A stretch of DNA of 64,000 nucleotides from Nepenthes gracilis (taxonomy: Eukaryota > Streptophyta > Magnoliopsida > Caryophyllales > Nepenthaceae). The stretch is taken from the NCBI GenBank assembly GCA_033239525.1, contig BSYO01000031.1:682001-746000 (forward strand), given 5' to 3'. Each line of letters starts with the position of its first letter. Position 1 is the first letter of the stretch. The notes under the pieces are model-generated. The model saw nothing but the letters and a program-made list of their open reading frames with translations. It was not told where the DNA came from and did not search any database. The position numbers and the translations under genes were made by a program. Of the stretch, positions 48,143 through 59,376 are shown piece after piece.

Positions 48143-49296
48143 TGATGGGTACACCAATAATGGGCTGGCCCAAAAAAGGTCAACGGAAGCCCAAGAAGGC
48201 CAGTCAACAATTTTTACGGCCCAGTAAGGAGACGGGCCCAGGAACTGGAAAGCCCAAGACGGTCAACGCTGGCGTTGACCGTCTGGGTGGCCAACTTGCT
48301 CACAAACGGTCAACTTAATGTTGACCAGCTTGATTGGGCCTTTAAAGGCTTTTGCTGCAGTGATGTGCCTATTCCATTCTGGCCCACAGCCTATCAGTTG
48401 ATCGCCGGCTATTCTCCCTTCGTTCTCTACGAAGGCGGCCAACACGCTGACGGTCAACTCAGACGTTGACCGTCTGCGCCCTATACATTGGGCCAAAATG
48501 ACGCCTCTCTACAGTAATGGGCCTGCTCCGTTTGGGCCCACCACTCATCAGAAAGCCAACCACAGTTTTTCAAGCGTCTTCTACGATCTCAATTTACACC
48601 AGAAAAGATATTGACAAGATTGGCGCCCTTCAAATAAAGAAGGCGCCAGATCTTCCCGATTCTTTGACTGCCAAGGCAGCCCAACGGCCATGTACTGAAA
48701 AGGAAGGACGTTAGTTTGGAAAGCTGTTGACCTCCTCTGAAGGAAAGGATCACGCCCACCTTGGCAACTGGCATCTGCTTCAGAAGGCAAGCCAGCCAAG
48801 GTAGAGACAGGAAGGATCACGCCTTCCAAAGGAGGATGGTCACTGTCCCAGCCATAAAATAAACCCTAGAACCCTCATTCTAAAGGGGTCTGCATTCACT
48901 CACACAGAAAACCCTAAGTGCTATGAGAAACAAGCTCTGACTCCCAGCAGGCAAACTCTCAGACACGATCAAACTCCAAGGCAACGAACGAGTCTCTACA
49001 GCCGTTCTCTGCCTTCCCACCATCCAGATACGAGAAAGGCCCTGCGTCTCTCTGACATCTGGAACAAAACACTCTCTTCCCCTCTCCCATTGCTCTCACG
49101 CATTTTCAGTTTCTTCCTTTGAAGACTATTTTACTAACTTGAGCGTCGGAGTGTTTTCGGTGGAATTATATCCCGTCGTTAATGCTGACCTCTTGTTCGT
49201 TTTAGTGGTGGCAGGATTCGTACTGAGTTAACGGAGCCGGTTCAATCCATCCAAGAGAATCCGATTCTGTTCGAAGTCAGATTCAGGTACGCATCA
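48143..49296 (+). repeat. 5' LTR of element C
   Basis: Starts TGATGGGTACACC, ends GTACGCATCA. At 48257-48284 AGACGGTCAACGC and its exact reverse complement flank a 2-bp centre. Two more GGTCAAC...GTTGACC pairs follow at about 48306 and 48441. TATA-like ATAAAATAAA at 48854-48863. Confidence 0.95.
48854..48863 (+). promoter_or_regulatory. TATA-like box in element C 5' LTR
   Basis: ATAAAATAAA in the setting CAGCCATAAAATAAACCCTA. Repeated at 58928-58937 in the 3' LTR, and matched by ATAAATAAG in E. It is a plausible core promoter for the genomic RNA. Confidence 0.45.
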
Positions 49297-49315
49297 TTGG
49301 CGCCGTCTGTGGGAA
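49297..49315 (+). other. Primer-binding site of element C
   Basis: TTGGCGCCGTCTGTGGGAA directly after the LTR. This is the best-kept form in the window. Confidence 0.9.
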
Positions 49316-49379
49316 GCGCTTACAAAAAGCCTACCACTAAAATCTACACAAACTCTCTCTGTCACCTTCTGATTCTGCA

Positions 49380-50900
49380 ATGGTGAACACGAAAGCCCAG
49401 GCTAGCGACCCCGGTAGAGAAACTGCTAGCCCCGACCAGGACGGACCATGCTGCTGATGTCCTGGTCAACGAGGCCACAGGTAGAGTTCCACCGCCCTAT
49501 TTTCAACAATTGGTGGAGCAGATGCAGGCTAACAATCGCCTGCTCCAGTTGCTTTATACGCAAAACGAGCAACAACAACAAGCGACTCCACCCGTAGCCA
49601 TTCCCGCTCCTGCCACCAAAAGGTTGGCCAGAGGAAGAAGAAGCCGGCCAAAGGGCCTGCCAAAGCCGAAAACAATCCGGCTCCAGCGTCCTCCCGCGTT
49701 CTTGGCCAAAACAGGCCAATGGAGCGCTCCAGGAGTACGTCTCCGACAGAGAGCCCAGAAAGAAGAAATCCTCGATACTCTCGGGCAGAAGACCACCACA
49801 CAGTCCAGGAGCGAGCCTCCAGGACTGCCAGATCCACAGGAGGCAGTAGCCGACCGGCTGCTGAACCCGCCGGGGACAAGACGGAGTTGAGGAATTTCCT
49901 CAACTCTAAGCGATCAGCAAACGTCACTCGCGCCGATCCGCGAGTGGACCAAATCTGGAACCACGTGTTCCAGAATGACGAGCGCACCATCGACTTGGAC
50001 AGGTCTCCTTTTACTGCAGAAATCTTGAGTCGTCCACTGCCTTCCAAGTTTAAAATGTCGTCCCTTGACTTATACGATGGGGGTAGTGATCCGGTTGACC
50101 ACCTGGATCACTTCCGCACCCATCTAAGTTTACAAGGGCTAGAAGACTAAGCGATGTGCTGCTACTTCTCCCGCTCACGCTGAAGGGAGACGCCAGAATC
50201 TGGTTCCACCATCTCCCTTCAGGCACTATCAGCAGTTTCCGTGAACTCAGGGATCTATTCCTAACTCAATACGCTTCGAGCCGACGGTAAGAGAAGTAGT
50301 CGTGACATCTCTCCCACATAAAGCAGAAACCGGGAGAGAACCCGCGGCGTTTTCTGGATCGCTTCGTGGCTGAGGCTAGAAGGATCCCCAGGATTACTGA
50401 GGAGATGAAGTTGGGCAGCTTCATCTCGGCACTAACTTATGGTGATTTCTTCAAGCACTTGGCCCACAAGAACCCTCAGACTTTCAGCGAGGCAGAATCC
50501 ATCACTAGGGCCTATGCTGCAGCAAAAGAGGCCAATGAGGCAAAACGTCCTGAGAAGGCGGATCAGCCTCGGTCGTTCCCTGGTGAAGGGAAAAGAAAAT
50601 ACAGTGGTGGAGAACATTCCCGCCAGAAGCAGCGCCGGATTGGGCCCCCAGAACGCAGAGACTACGGGCCCACCACTTTCATGCCCTTGACAGACACGCG
50701 CTCCAACGTTCTAATGCAGATCCGTGGAGAAAAGTTTTTGAAGTGGCCAAAAACGCTGAAGAAAGACTCTTGAAATCAGTCCAAGTACTGCGACTTCCAT
50801 CGCTCTGCTGGCCACTCAACTAAAGATTGTAAAACGCTGCAGAGGGAAATCGAGGACCTGATTTGTAGAGGACACCTCACCCGATTTGTCAAGGGACCTG
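49380..50900 (+). pseudogene. Element C gag, frameshifted, one stop
   Basis: Starts MVNTKAQASDPGRE. A small insertion near 49440 (GGACGGACC against GGACCA in E) shifts the frame. Open again at 49510-49890 and 49719-50150 (KFKMSSLDLYDGGSDPVDHL), then TAA at about 50148. The C-terminal part is 50366-50773, and the zinc-knuckle-like KYCDFHRSAGHSTKDCKTL follows after one more stop. Confidence 0.85.
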
Positions 50901-53900
50901 GACAGAACTCAGGTGCCGCTGATGAGGAGGGGCAGGAGCAGACTCCCCCCCGGAATAGGATTACGGCAGGAGTGGTTAACATGGTCACCACCCGACCTGC
51001 CAGGAGCCCGACAGACAGCAAGGAGCAGTAGACTGCGAGGAAGAAGCCGCGCACAGTAGACAACATTATTAGCTTCAGTGATTGTGACTCGAACCATGTA
51101 ATCTCCCCCCATGCTGACCCCCTTGTAATCTCGGCACTCGTTTTAGATGGTATTTCAGACTACCAGCTGAAACGAGTCTTTATTGATAATGGTAGCTCTA
51201 AAAACTTGCTTTACTTGGACGCGTTCTTTAAATTAGGCCTAAAAAGAATCAACTGAAATCCGCTGAATGGCCTTTATACGGCCTTGACAATAAACCGATG
51301 CCCGTCCAAGGGACGGTCCAACTGGAAGTCACCCTGGGCACCTATCTGAAAATAGCAAGTCGCATGCTAACCTTCCTAGTGGTTGACCTACCCTCTGTTT
51401 ACAACGCGATACTAGGCAGGCCGTGCCTAACAGCGTTTGGGACAGTCACATCAATTCCACACCTTAAAATAAAATTCCCAACGCCCTACGGTGTCGGAGA
51501 AGTTCTGGGAGACCAGGTTACTGGCGAATCTGTTACATGGCCCAAATTGCCCTAAGCAGTAGTGCTCAGACAGTTGGAGAACTCGACCATCGGGATGAGG
51601 CAACCCTCCAACAGGCACAACCTGGCAAAGCCACAGATCTGGTCCCACTGGACCCGGGGGAACCGGATAAGTGTGTCCAAATCGGCGGCTCACTCACCGG
51701 ACAACTACGCGATGAATTGATCACGTTCCTACGAAGGAACGCGGATCTTTTTGCTTGGACTCCCGCAGACATGCCCAGGATTTCAGCTGAGGTGATGGTC
51801 CACAAGCTGGGCCTTGATCCTAACTGAAAGCCGGTCAGACAGAAGCGAAGGAACCATTCCGTCAAAAAGCTGATCGCCATCCGAGAGGTGGTGAAAAAGC
51901 TACTGGACGCTGGATTTATTAGAGTAGTCCAGTACCTGAATTGGCTCTCAAACGTCATCCTGGTTAAGAAGAGCAACAGAAAATGGCGAATGTGCGTCGA
52001 TTTTACCGACGTCAACAAGGCCTGCCCGAAAGACAGTTTTCCCTTACCCAGGATCGACCTACTGGTTGACTCCACGGCTGGACATGAACTTCTCAACTTC
52101 ATGGACGCCTATTCAGGTTACAACCAAATTCGAATGAGTCCGGAAGACGAGGAGCATACCTCATTCATGACGGACCAGGGCACCTAGTGCTACAAGGTAA
52201 TGCCCTTCGGATTGAAAAACGCTGGAGCAACTTACCAGCGGCTGGTCAACAAGATGTTCGAAAAGCAGATTGGTTGCAACATTGAGGTCTACGTCGACGA
52301 CATGCTCATCAAGAGCAGAGTCACTGGCGACCACATACGTGACCTGGAAGAATCATTTGAGGTGCTCCGTCAGCACCAAATGAAATTAAATCCAGCCAAG
52401 TGCGTCTTCGGGGTAGCCTCTGGGAAGTTCTTGGGTTTCATCATCTCCCAGCGGGGGATCGAGGCAAACCTAGAGAAGATTAAGGCCCTGGCTGACATGG
52501 CTCCCCCGCGAAACGTAAAAGACGTCCAGCGATTGACTGGGCGGCTGGCTGCTTTGTCCCGCTTTCTCGCGAAGTCCGGTGACAAGTACCAGCCCTTCTT
52601 TAAAGCACTAAGAGGAACAAAATCCAACGGATTCCAGTGGACGGCTGACTGACAGTCCGCCTTCAATGAATTGAAGCAGTATCTGGCCAGCCCACCATTG
52701 CTAGCGTCACCCAAAGATGGAGAGGAGCTGTACCTTTACCTGGCAGTATCGGAAGTATCCCTCAGCTCCGTCCTCATGCGCCAGGAATCCGATATCCAGT
52801 AGCCGGTCTACTATGTAAGCAAAATATTGACCGGCCCAGAAACTCGCTATCCGCGCGCTGAAAAAATGACACTGGCACTTATCTTCGCAGCGCGAAAATT
52901 AAGGCCATACTTTCAAGTGCATCGCATAGTGGTCCTTACTGACCAACCACTGAAAGACATACTCCAGAAACCAGACGTTTTTGGACGGCTGGTGAAGTGG
53001 GCTATTGAATTGGGAGAGTTCAACATCGAATTCAGGCCCAGACCGGCTATAAAGGGCAGGCTCTGGCTGACTTCATCGTCGAGACCACGACTCCAATCCA
53101 CAAGGAATAGCCCATTGAAAACAAAGAACGGCCCAATGAGATCCCAGAATGGACAATCCACGTGGACGGATCGTCCACGGACAGTGGCAGTGGAGCAGGG
53201 GTGATCCTAACGACCCCCGATGGATTCGAGATCAATTATTCCTTGAAACTTGATTTCCCAGCGACCAACAACGTCGCCGAGTACGAAACCCTGCTAGCTG
53301 GCTTACGGTTGGCAAAGGAGTGCTCTGCCAAGAGGTTGGCGGTCCACAGCGACTCCGAATTAATCGTCAACCAGGTTAATGGGGGCTTTGAGGCAAACAA
53401 CCCTTCCTTGGCCAGATACCTTGCAAAGGCAAAGGAGGCCATCCAGGGTTTCGACAAACTAACCCTGGCGCACGTTCCTCGAACTGAAAATTGGAAGGCG
53501 GACCGGCTGGCTAGAGCTGCTGTTGCCGAGAACCCAGAACAATATTCGAGGGACATGTGGGAGATCCTGAACGCTCCCAGCATAGAGAAACAGGAGGCAA
53601 TGCAGATTTTCGAGACGGAAAATTGGATGATGCCCTACTTTAGATACTTGGCAGACGGATCACTCCCAAAGGACGCCGAAAATGCCAAGCGAATTAAAAG
53701 GACAGCCGGCTGGTACACGGTAGTCGATGGGTGGCTGTATCTCCATAGATACTCAACTCCGTATCTCCGCTGTCTAACTCCCGAGGAGGCCGACTACACA
53801 CTGGGCGAAGTTCACTCGGGATCTGTGGATCACACGTAGGCGGGAAAAACCTGGCCTTCAAAATTATGCGACAGGGCTACTATTGGCCATCGATGAAAAA

Positions 53901-54858
53901 GGACGCGCTTGAGTTTGTGAAGAAGTATGAAAGCTGCCAGCTTCACGGCAACCTTCACCACCAGCCGTCCGCTAACCTGAAGTCACTTCAGGCTCCGTGG
54001 CCCTTCGCGCAATGGGGGTTCGGCATTCTTGGCCCATTTCCCGTTGCCACGGGGCAAAGAAAGTTTATCATAGCGGGCATCGACTACTTCACTAAATGGG
54101 TCGAGGCAGCCCCGCTTGCAAAGATCACAGAACACAATGCCCTGGAGTTCCTTCGCCAGAGCATTGTCTGCAGGTTTGGCGTCCCAGAGGTCGTGGTGAT
54201 CGACAACGTGACCCAATTTTCGGGGAAACACTTCCCCAAGTATTGCACCAGCCTTGGGATCAAGCTGGTCCACACTTCGGTGGCATACCCCCAGGCCAAC
54301 GGGCAGGTGGAGGTCACAAACCGTACGTTACTCCACGGGTTGAACACTAAGTTGGAGGACGTCGGGGGCTCCTGGGCTGACGAGCTTCCATCCGTCCTCT
54401 GGTCTTATCGTACAACCCCAAAAGAACTAACACGTGAGACGCCCTTCAACCTCTGGTTATGAGATGAAGCGGTAATCCCAGTCGAAATCGGGCTTTCAAG
54501 TCTCAGGGTGGAGTCCTTCGACCCACTGACCAACTCCCAGAAAATCAGGGAGCACTCAGACTTGCTAGAGGAAGCCCGCGACGCCGCCAGAACACGGACA
54601 GCAGCTTACCGACACCGAATTGTCCGGTACTACAATAGAAAAGTGAAAGCCCGGCAATTCAACGTTGGGAATTGGTCTTACGAGGCATCGAGGCCACAGG
54701 CAAAGCTGGCCGGCCGAAACAAGCTCTCTCCCAACTGGGAGGGACCTTTTCTTGTCTCCGCCGTCCTGCGCAACGGAGCATACAAACTCCGAAACCAGGA
54801 CGAAAAGTTGGTCCCGGGAACGTGGAACGCATCCAACCTGAAGCGCTACTTCCAATAA
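50901..54858 (+). pseudogene. Element C pol: protease, RT, two RNase H domains, integrase; few breaks
   Basis: Protease site IDNGSS at about 51181. The RT is open at 51888-52187 and 52200-52652 in one frame, separated by a single TAG at 52185-52187. YVDD is at 52290-52301. A TGA at 52650 precedes the first RNase H (SKILTGPETRYP, about 52818). A shift at about 53055 is followed by the second RNase H (VDGSSTDSGSGAG, about 53162) with NVAEYETLLAGL and HSDSELIVNQVNG. Integrase: QGYYWPSMKKD (about 53872), a core where VIDN replaces VTDNG, VEVTNRT, then NKLSPNWEGPFLVSAVL and the stop at 54856. Confidence 0.92.
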
Positions 54859-55034
54859 GAGACCCAGGTACGCACTAGCCCGTCTATGTGCATTCATTCG
54901 CATGATTGTGTAATTGAGTAAAATAAGAGGTTTACTTAGCATATAGGATCCTAGGTCTTGCATATATCTCCTGTGTTTGCCTTGCAGGTATTCACCCGAC
55001 CTAGACTGCCCCTAAGCCAGGAGGGTCTTCACCC

Positions 55035-55300
55035 TTTCGTTAAACCCTAGTAATCTAGGTGGCCCAAAAAGTGGTCTGAAACCCTGGTCATCCAGGTGGC
55101 CCATAAGCGGTCTTAAACCCTAGTCATCTAGGTGGCCCATGAGCGGTCTGAAACCCTGGTCATCCAGGTGGCTCATGAGCGGTCTGAAACCTTGGTCATC
55201 CAAGTGGCCCATGAGCGGTCTAAAACCTCGATCATCCTAGTGGCCCAATAGCGGTCATACTAAACCTTGGTCATCCAAGTAGCCCATAGCGGTCTAAAAA
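55035..55300 (+). repeat. Element C hairpin repeat array
   Basis: Seven units of about 36-40 bp. Stems: CCTAG/CTAGG (55046-55059), CCTGG/CCAGG (55083-55096), CCTAG/CTAGG, CCTGG/CCAGG, CTTGG/CCAAG (55191-55204), CTCGA/CCTAG with a mismatch, CTTGG/CCAAG. Between them GTGGCCCAT.AGCGGTCT is conserved. Confidence 0.9.
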
Positions 55301-55837
55301 CCTTAAGTGGCAAGTATGGCACACGCGACGACCTCCTTTCGGGGAGCAGCAACGTCAGTCAACGACGGTCGAAGGGAGAAACACTTCTTCTCCAACATTG
55401 GCAGCCTAAGTCTTCACTTGCACGGCGCCACCAAGCTAGTTATTACAACCGCCTGCCTGGCTTAAGGATCTTACTCCTTAGGCAGCCAGCCAACCAGGCT
55501 GGCTACCCCACGCACTAACCTTCTCGACGAAAGGATAGCGTGATTAAGCAATAACGAGAAGCGTTCCTTCTCTGACGCTGGCTGTCCAAGTTGTCACTTG
55601 GGCAACGCCACCAAGTTGGCTAACACAGCCACCTGCCCAAGCTTAAGGACTCAGCCCTTTGAGTATCCAAACAACGTTAACCGGCCAACTAGGTTGGCCG
55701 CTTGACGCCACAGCACAAACATACACATAAAGCAATAAAGGACGGAGGACACCAAACTGAAAAGAATCTCTATTTTATTGCTCACAAAGTATGTTACAAT
55801 TTACATACGGTCTAAAAAGTAAAAGAGGTACAAAAGG
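55301..55837. other. Non-coding part of element C between hairpin array and antisense ORF
   Basis: Two related copies of an AGCGTGATTA / GCAACGTCAGTCA...GGGAGAAACACTTCTTCTCC block, as in E. The poly(A) signal of the antisense ORF is at 55774-55779. No sense gene. Confidence 0.65.
55774..55779 (-). terminator. Poly(A) signal for the antisense ORF of element C
   Basis: AATAAA on the minus strand in GAGCAATAAAATAGAG, about 60 bp past the antisense stop. Conserved in D and B. Confidence 0.65.
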
Positions 55838-57651
55838 CTACAGGGGCGGTGGACCACCCTGGCGGTCTCGGGGCTCTCCCTCCAGATCTTCCTTGCGTTG
55901 CACTGCACGGTTTCTTTGATTAATAAACTCCACCGGGAAGTCAGGAATGATCAACCGCGCAATGCGACGTCCAATGTTGAGCCCCTCCAACAACCGAGCG
56001 TGCAGTGCGCCCCCAACCTCATGAGGGGTCATTCGAGAGGCCAACTCGTTCTCTGCGGCGGCGACTCGATCTACGAGGCATTTGTTGCTCGCTTTCAGTC
56101 GATCATCCTCTTCTTTCAAGCGAGCAACCTCCGTCTTCAGCTCAGCGTTCTCTGCCTTTAGTTCAGCATTCTCTGTCTCCACGCCCGCCATAACGACCTC
56201 AAGAGCAGCTGTCTGCTCATGGAGTTCCCCTCCTGAGGCAGCCAGTTTGGCCACTAGCAAGGCTATCTCAGCCTCCCGGTCTGCAATGAGTCGTTCACGC
56301 TGCTCCATTTCCCGGGAGACAGCAGAGGCCAACCTTCTTGGCTGCACAGGACCAAAGAAAAATGTGAATTTGCAAACACAAGGAAGAAAGAAATACAAGG
56401 GAGCCGTTGCAGAAGTCATACCTCATAAGTCTTCCTATTGGGCCTCATAGGCCTGGACTCCAGGCCTGGTCCAGCTGGCAGTGGGGTAGAAGATGATGAG
56501 CCAGGAGCACCCTCTTGCGCCGAACACACCGCTGCCTCATCCAAAATGCGATCCAAAAACTCATCATCCTCAACGGCAGCGGCGGGCTCCTCTCTAGCAA
56601 CCTCTGGAGCAGCTGTGATAGGTTTCTTCCTCCTGGCTGCTATTGGAATGGCTGCTGGCGAATCGGCTCTCGTCGACGGCTCCACGATATAAATGCGTGA
56701 ACCCTCAGGCACGTCGCGAGCTGGCTCCGCGGCAGACTCCATCCAGGCTGCACCTAGAACCACCGTAGGCTGGGCCTGGATAACTCCTACGGCCTCCACC
56801 GGCCAGTCCTCAACGGACTTCTCTGCTCCCGAAGTGCTGCCGAGTCCGCCGCAGATCCCGGCAGCCACAAGATCAATCTGCGACGAGGATGATGAGGGCG
56901 TAGCAGTTGCCCTCTCAGCAGCTTCCTCCGAGGACCTTGGACGGATGATCAACTTCTTTGAGACCTCAGGCCTCATCATTTTGATCGGAGGGTGTGGCTT
57001 CTGAACCGGTGAAGGCGGTCCCCATTTAGCCTTCTTGGTCTCCTCCTGGGAAACCAAGAAATCCCTCTTAAACTCGTCGGGATTTAGCCGTATGGCCTTG
57101 GTCAGTTAGGCATAGGCGGAGATCTCCGTCGCAGACGGCGTGCCCAGGTGCACCTCTGGAACCTTACCCCAATTCCTCGCAACGGGTCATTTCTCTCCCA
57201 CCTTTACAAAGAAGAACCGGTTTTTCCAGTTCTTCAGAGAATCGTGAATGGCCTTGTTTATTTTTATTCCCGCACGGGGGCTGAGTGAAATCCACTCCGC
57301 CCCCTGGGTCACTTCAAATATAACCTTAAGGCCAGACATCCTAAACTTCTGGCCAAGCTTCCGGGCAAAAAGGCATAAAGTATAAATGTACCTCACCGCA
57401 TTGGCGTGGAGCTGGGCGATGGGTACTTGTAGAGCCGCCATGATCGACTCAAACTCCTCCGGCAGTGGCAGGCGGAGGCCGCTCCTCAGATGAGCCTCAT
57501 AAGCTGTAATGTAGCCCTCCGGTGGAGAAAAGGCTTTGTCGTCCTCGCCCGGAACCCTCCAGGCCGTCTCTTTAGGGATGTTGAACTCGACACACAGAGC
57601 CTTGATGTCATTCTCTCTCAGATCGGATGAGAAATTCGCCACGGAAGCCAT
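55838..57651 (-). pseudogene. Element C antisense ORF (two exons), one frameshift
   Basis: ATG at 57651. Residues 1 to about 150 are open (MASVANFSSDLREND, then YITAYEAHLRSGLRLPLPEE, PIAQLHANAVRYIYTLCLF and NWKNRFFFVKVG) and end at 57187, where a small indel shifts the frame. The Pro/Ala/Glu-rich middle runs 57057-56422. Donor GAG|GTATGA and acceptor TGTGCAG| give an 80-bp intron (56342-56421), phase 0. Exon 2 is a coiled coil, with ETENAELKAENAELKTEVA heptads, then NIGRRIARLIIPDFPVEF and a Gly/Pro-rich end at 55838. Confidence 0.82.
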
Positions 57652-57795
57652 GGTCTGGAAGAGCTTTAGGGTTTCTTTGGAGGACTTAGTTGAGAAACAA
57701 GAACAGAGAAGATGACGGTTTAAAGGCGTAATAGATTTCAAAATATGGAAGGGAAACTTAAGCGCCAAGCACTCAAAGGACGCCGTCAGTCTAGC

Positions 57796-57886
57796 CACGT
57801 GTCGCCTTCTCACTTGACCCTGCAAAAGGACAGATCTCTGGAGCATTAATGACCAGGATCTCTGCCCAACTAAAAGAGGACACGTG
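57796..57886 (-). promoter_or_regulatory. Two G-boxes upstream of element C antisense ORF
   Basis: CACGTG at 57796-57801 (GCCACGTGTCG) and 57881-57886 (GACACGTGTCG). They lie about 145 and 230 bp upstream of the antisense ATG. Confidence 0.5.
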
Positions 57887-57934
57887 TCGTTTTCTGCCTT
57901 ACAATTCGGCCAAAAGCTGACAGAAATCATTCCC

Positions 57935-58110
57935 AGAATTGGCCAAAAACGGTTAACAATTCTGGTACTCCGGAATTGACCAAGACGGTCAACAATTCTG
58001 GTACTCCGGAATTGACCAAAGACGGTCAACAATTCGCATCTCGAATTGGCTAAAACGTCAATATTCTGTATTCGAAATTGACCAAACGGTCAACAATTCT
58101 GGTCAAGCTC
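57935..58110 (-). promoter_or_regulatory. TTGAC-rich repeat array, element C
   Basis: About four units with GGAATTGACCAAGACGGTC and CAACAATTCTGGTAC. Later units are decayed. Same position as the arrays in B, E and D. Confidence 0.65.
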
Positions 58111-58203
58111 TCCTTCACGATTTTTATAAATTTTTACGAGATTCTCAAAGTAAGGAAAGACATCCCATCATGAACATACTGGAGGTCAGAAATCTGACCA
58201 CCA

Positions 58204-58217
58204 GCATAGGGGGCTAG
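58204..58217 (+). other. Polypurine-type tract of element C
   Basis: GCATAGGGGGCTAG directly before the 3' LTR. Confidence 0.75.
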
Positions 58218-59371
58218 TGATGGGTACACCAATAATGGGCTGGCCCAAAAAAAGGTCAACGGAAGCCCAAGAAGGCCAGTCAATATTTTTGATGGCCCAA
58301 TAAGGAGACGGGCCCAGGAACTGGAAAGCCCAAGACAATCAACGCTGGCATTGACCGTCTTGGCGGCCAACTTGCTCACAGATGGTCAACTTAATGTTGA
58401 CCAGCTTGATTGGGCCTTTAGAGGCTTTTGCTACAGTGATGGGCCTATTCCATTCTGGCCCACAACCCATCAGTTGATCGCCGGCTATTCTCCCTTCGTT
58501 CTCCATGAAGGCGACCAACACGCTGACGGTTAACTCAGACGTTAACCGTCTGCGCCCTATACATTGGGCCCAAATGACGCCTCTCTGCAGTAATTACCCT
58601 GCTCCGTTTGGGCCCACCACTCATCAGACAGCCAACCACAGTTTTCTAAGCGTCTTCTACGATCTCAATTTACACCAGAAAAGATATTGACAAGATTAGC
58701 GCCCTTCAAATAAGGAAGGCGCCAGATCTTCCCGATTCTTTGACTGCCAAGGCAGCCCAACGGCCATGTACTGAAAAGGAAGGACGTTAGTTTGGAAAGC
58801 TGTTGACCTCCTCTGAAGGAAAGGATCACGCCCACCTTGGCAACCGCATCTCGCCCGAAGGCAAGCCAGCCAAGGTAGAGACAGGAGGGATCACGCCTTC
58901 CAAAGGAGGATGGTCACTCTCCCAGCCATAAAATAAACCCTAGAACCCTCATTCTAAAGGGGTCTGCATTCACTCACACAGAAAACCCTAAGTGCTATGA
59001 GAAACAAGCTCTGACTCCCAGCAGCCAAACTCTCAGACACGATCAAACTCCAAGGCAACGAGCGAGTCTCTACAGCTGTTCTCTGCCTTCCCACCATCCA
59101 GATACGAGAAAGGCCATGCGTCTCTCTGACATCTGGAACAAAACACTCTCTTCCCCTCTCCCATTGCTCTCACGCATTTTCAGTTTCTTCCTTTGAAGAC
59201 TGTTTTACTGACTTGAGCGTCGGAGTGTTTTCGGTGGAATTACATCCCGCCGTTAACGCTGACCTCTTGTTCGTTTTAGTGGTGTGCAGGATTTGTACTC
59301 AGTGAACGGAGCCGATTCAATCCATCCAAGAGAATTTGAATCTGTTCGAAGTCGGATCCAAGTACGCATCA
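58218..59371 (+). repeat. 3' LTR of element C
   Basis: Starts TGATGGGTACACC, ends GTACGCATCA. Same length as the 5' LTR with scattered substitutions. The strict palindrome of the 5' LTR is broken here by changes in both arms (about 58335-58360). Confidence 0.95.
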
Positions 59372-59376
59372 CAAAT

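Larger units (their letters stand above)
48138..59376 (+). mobile_element. Element C: full-length Tat/Ogre-like Gypsy retrotransposon
   Basis: Target duplication CAAAT at 48138-48142 and 59372-59376. LTRs at 48143-49296 and 58218-59371, both 1154 bp. The full set is present: gag, pol with all domains, hairpin array, antisense ORF with intron, G-boxes and TTGAC array. It is the least decayed complete element here but still has in-frame stops in gag and pol. It inserted five bases from the end of an older LTR remnant. Confidence 0.95.

Noticed and set aside
55035..55300. Possible CRISPR-like array because of regular short repeats
   Set aside because: Units are contiguous without unique spacers, occur at the same place in every retroelement, and the DNA is from a plant nucleus.
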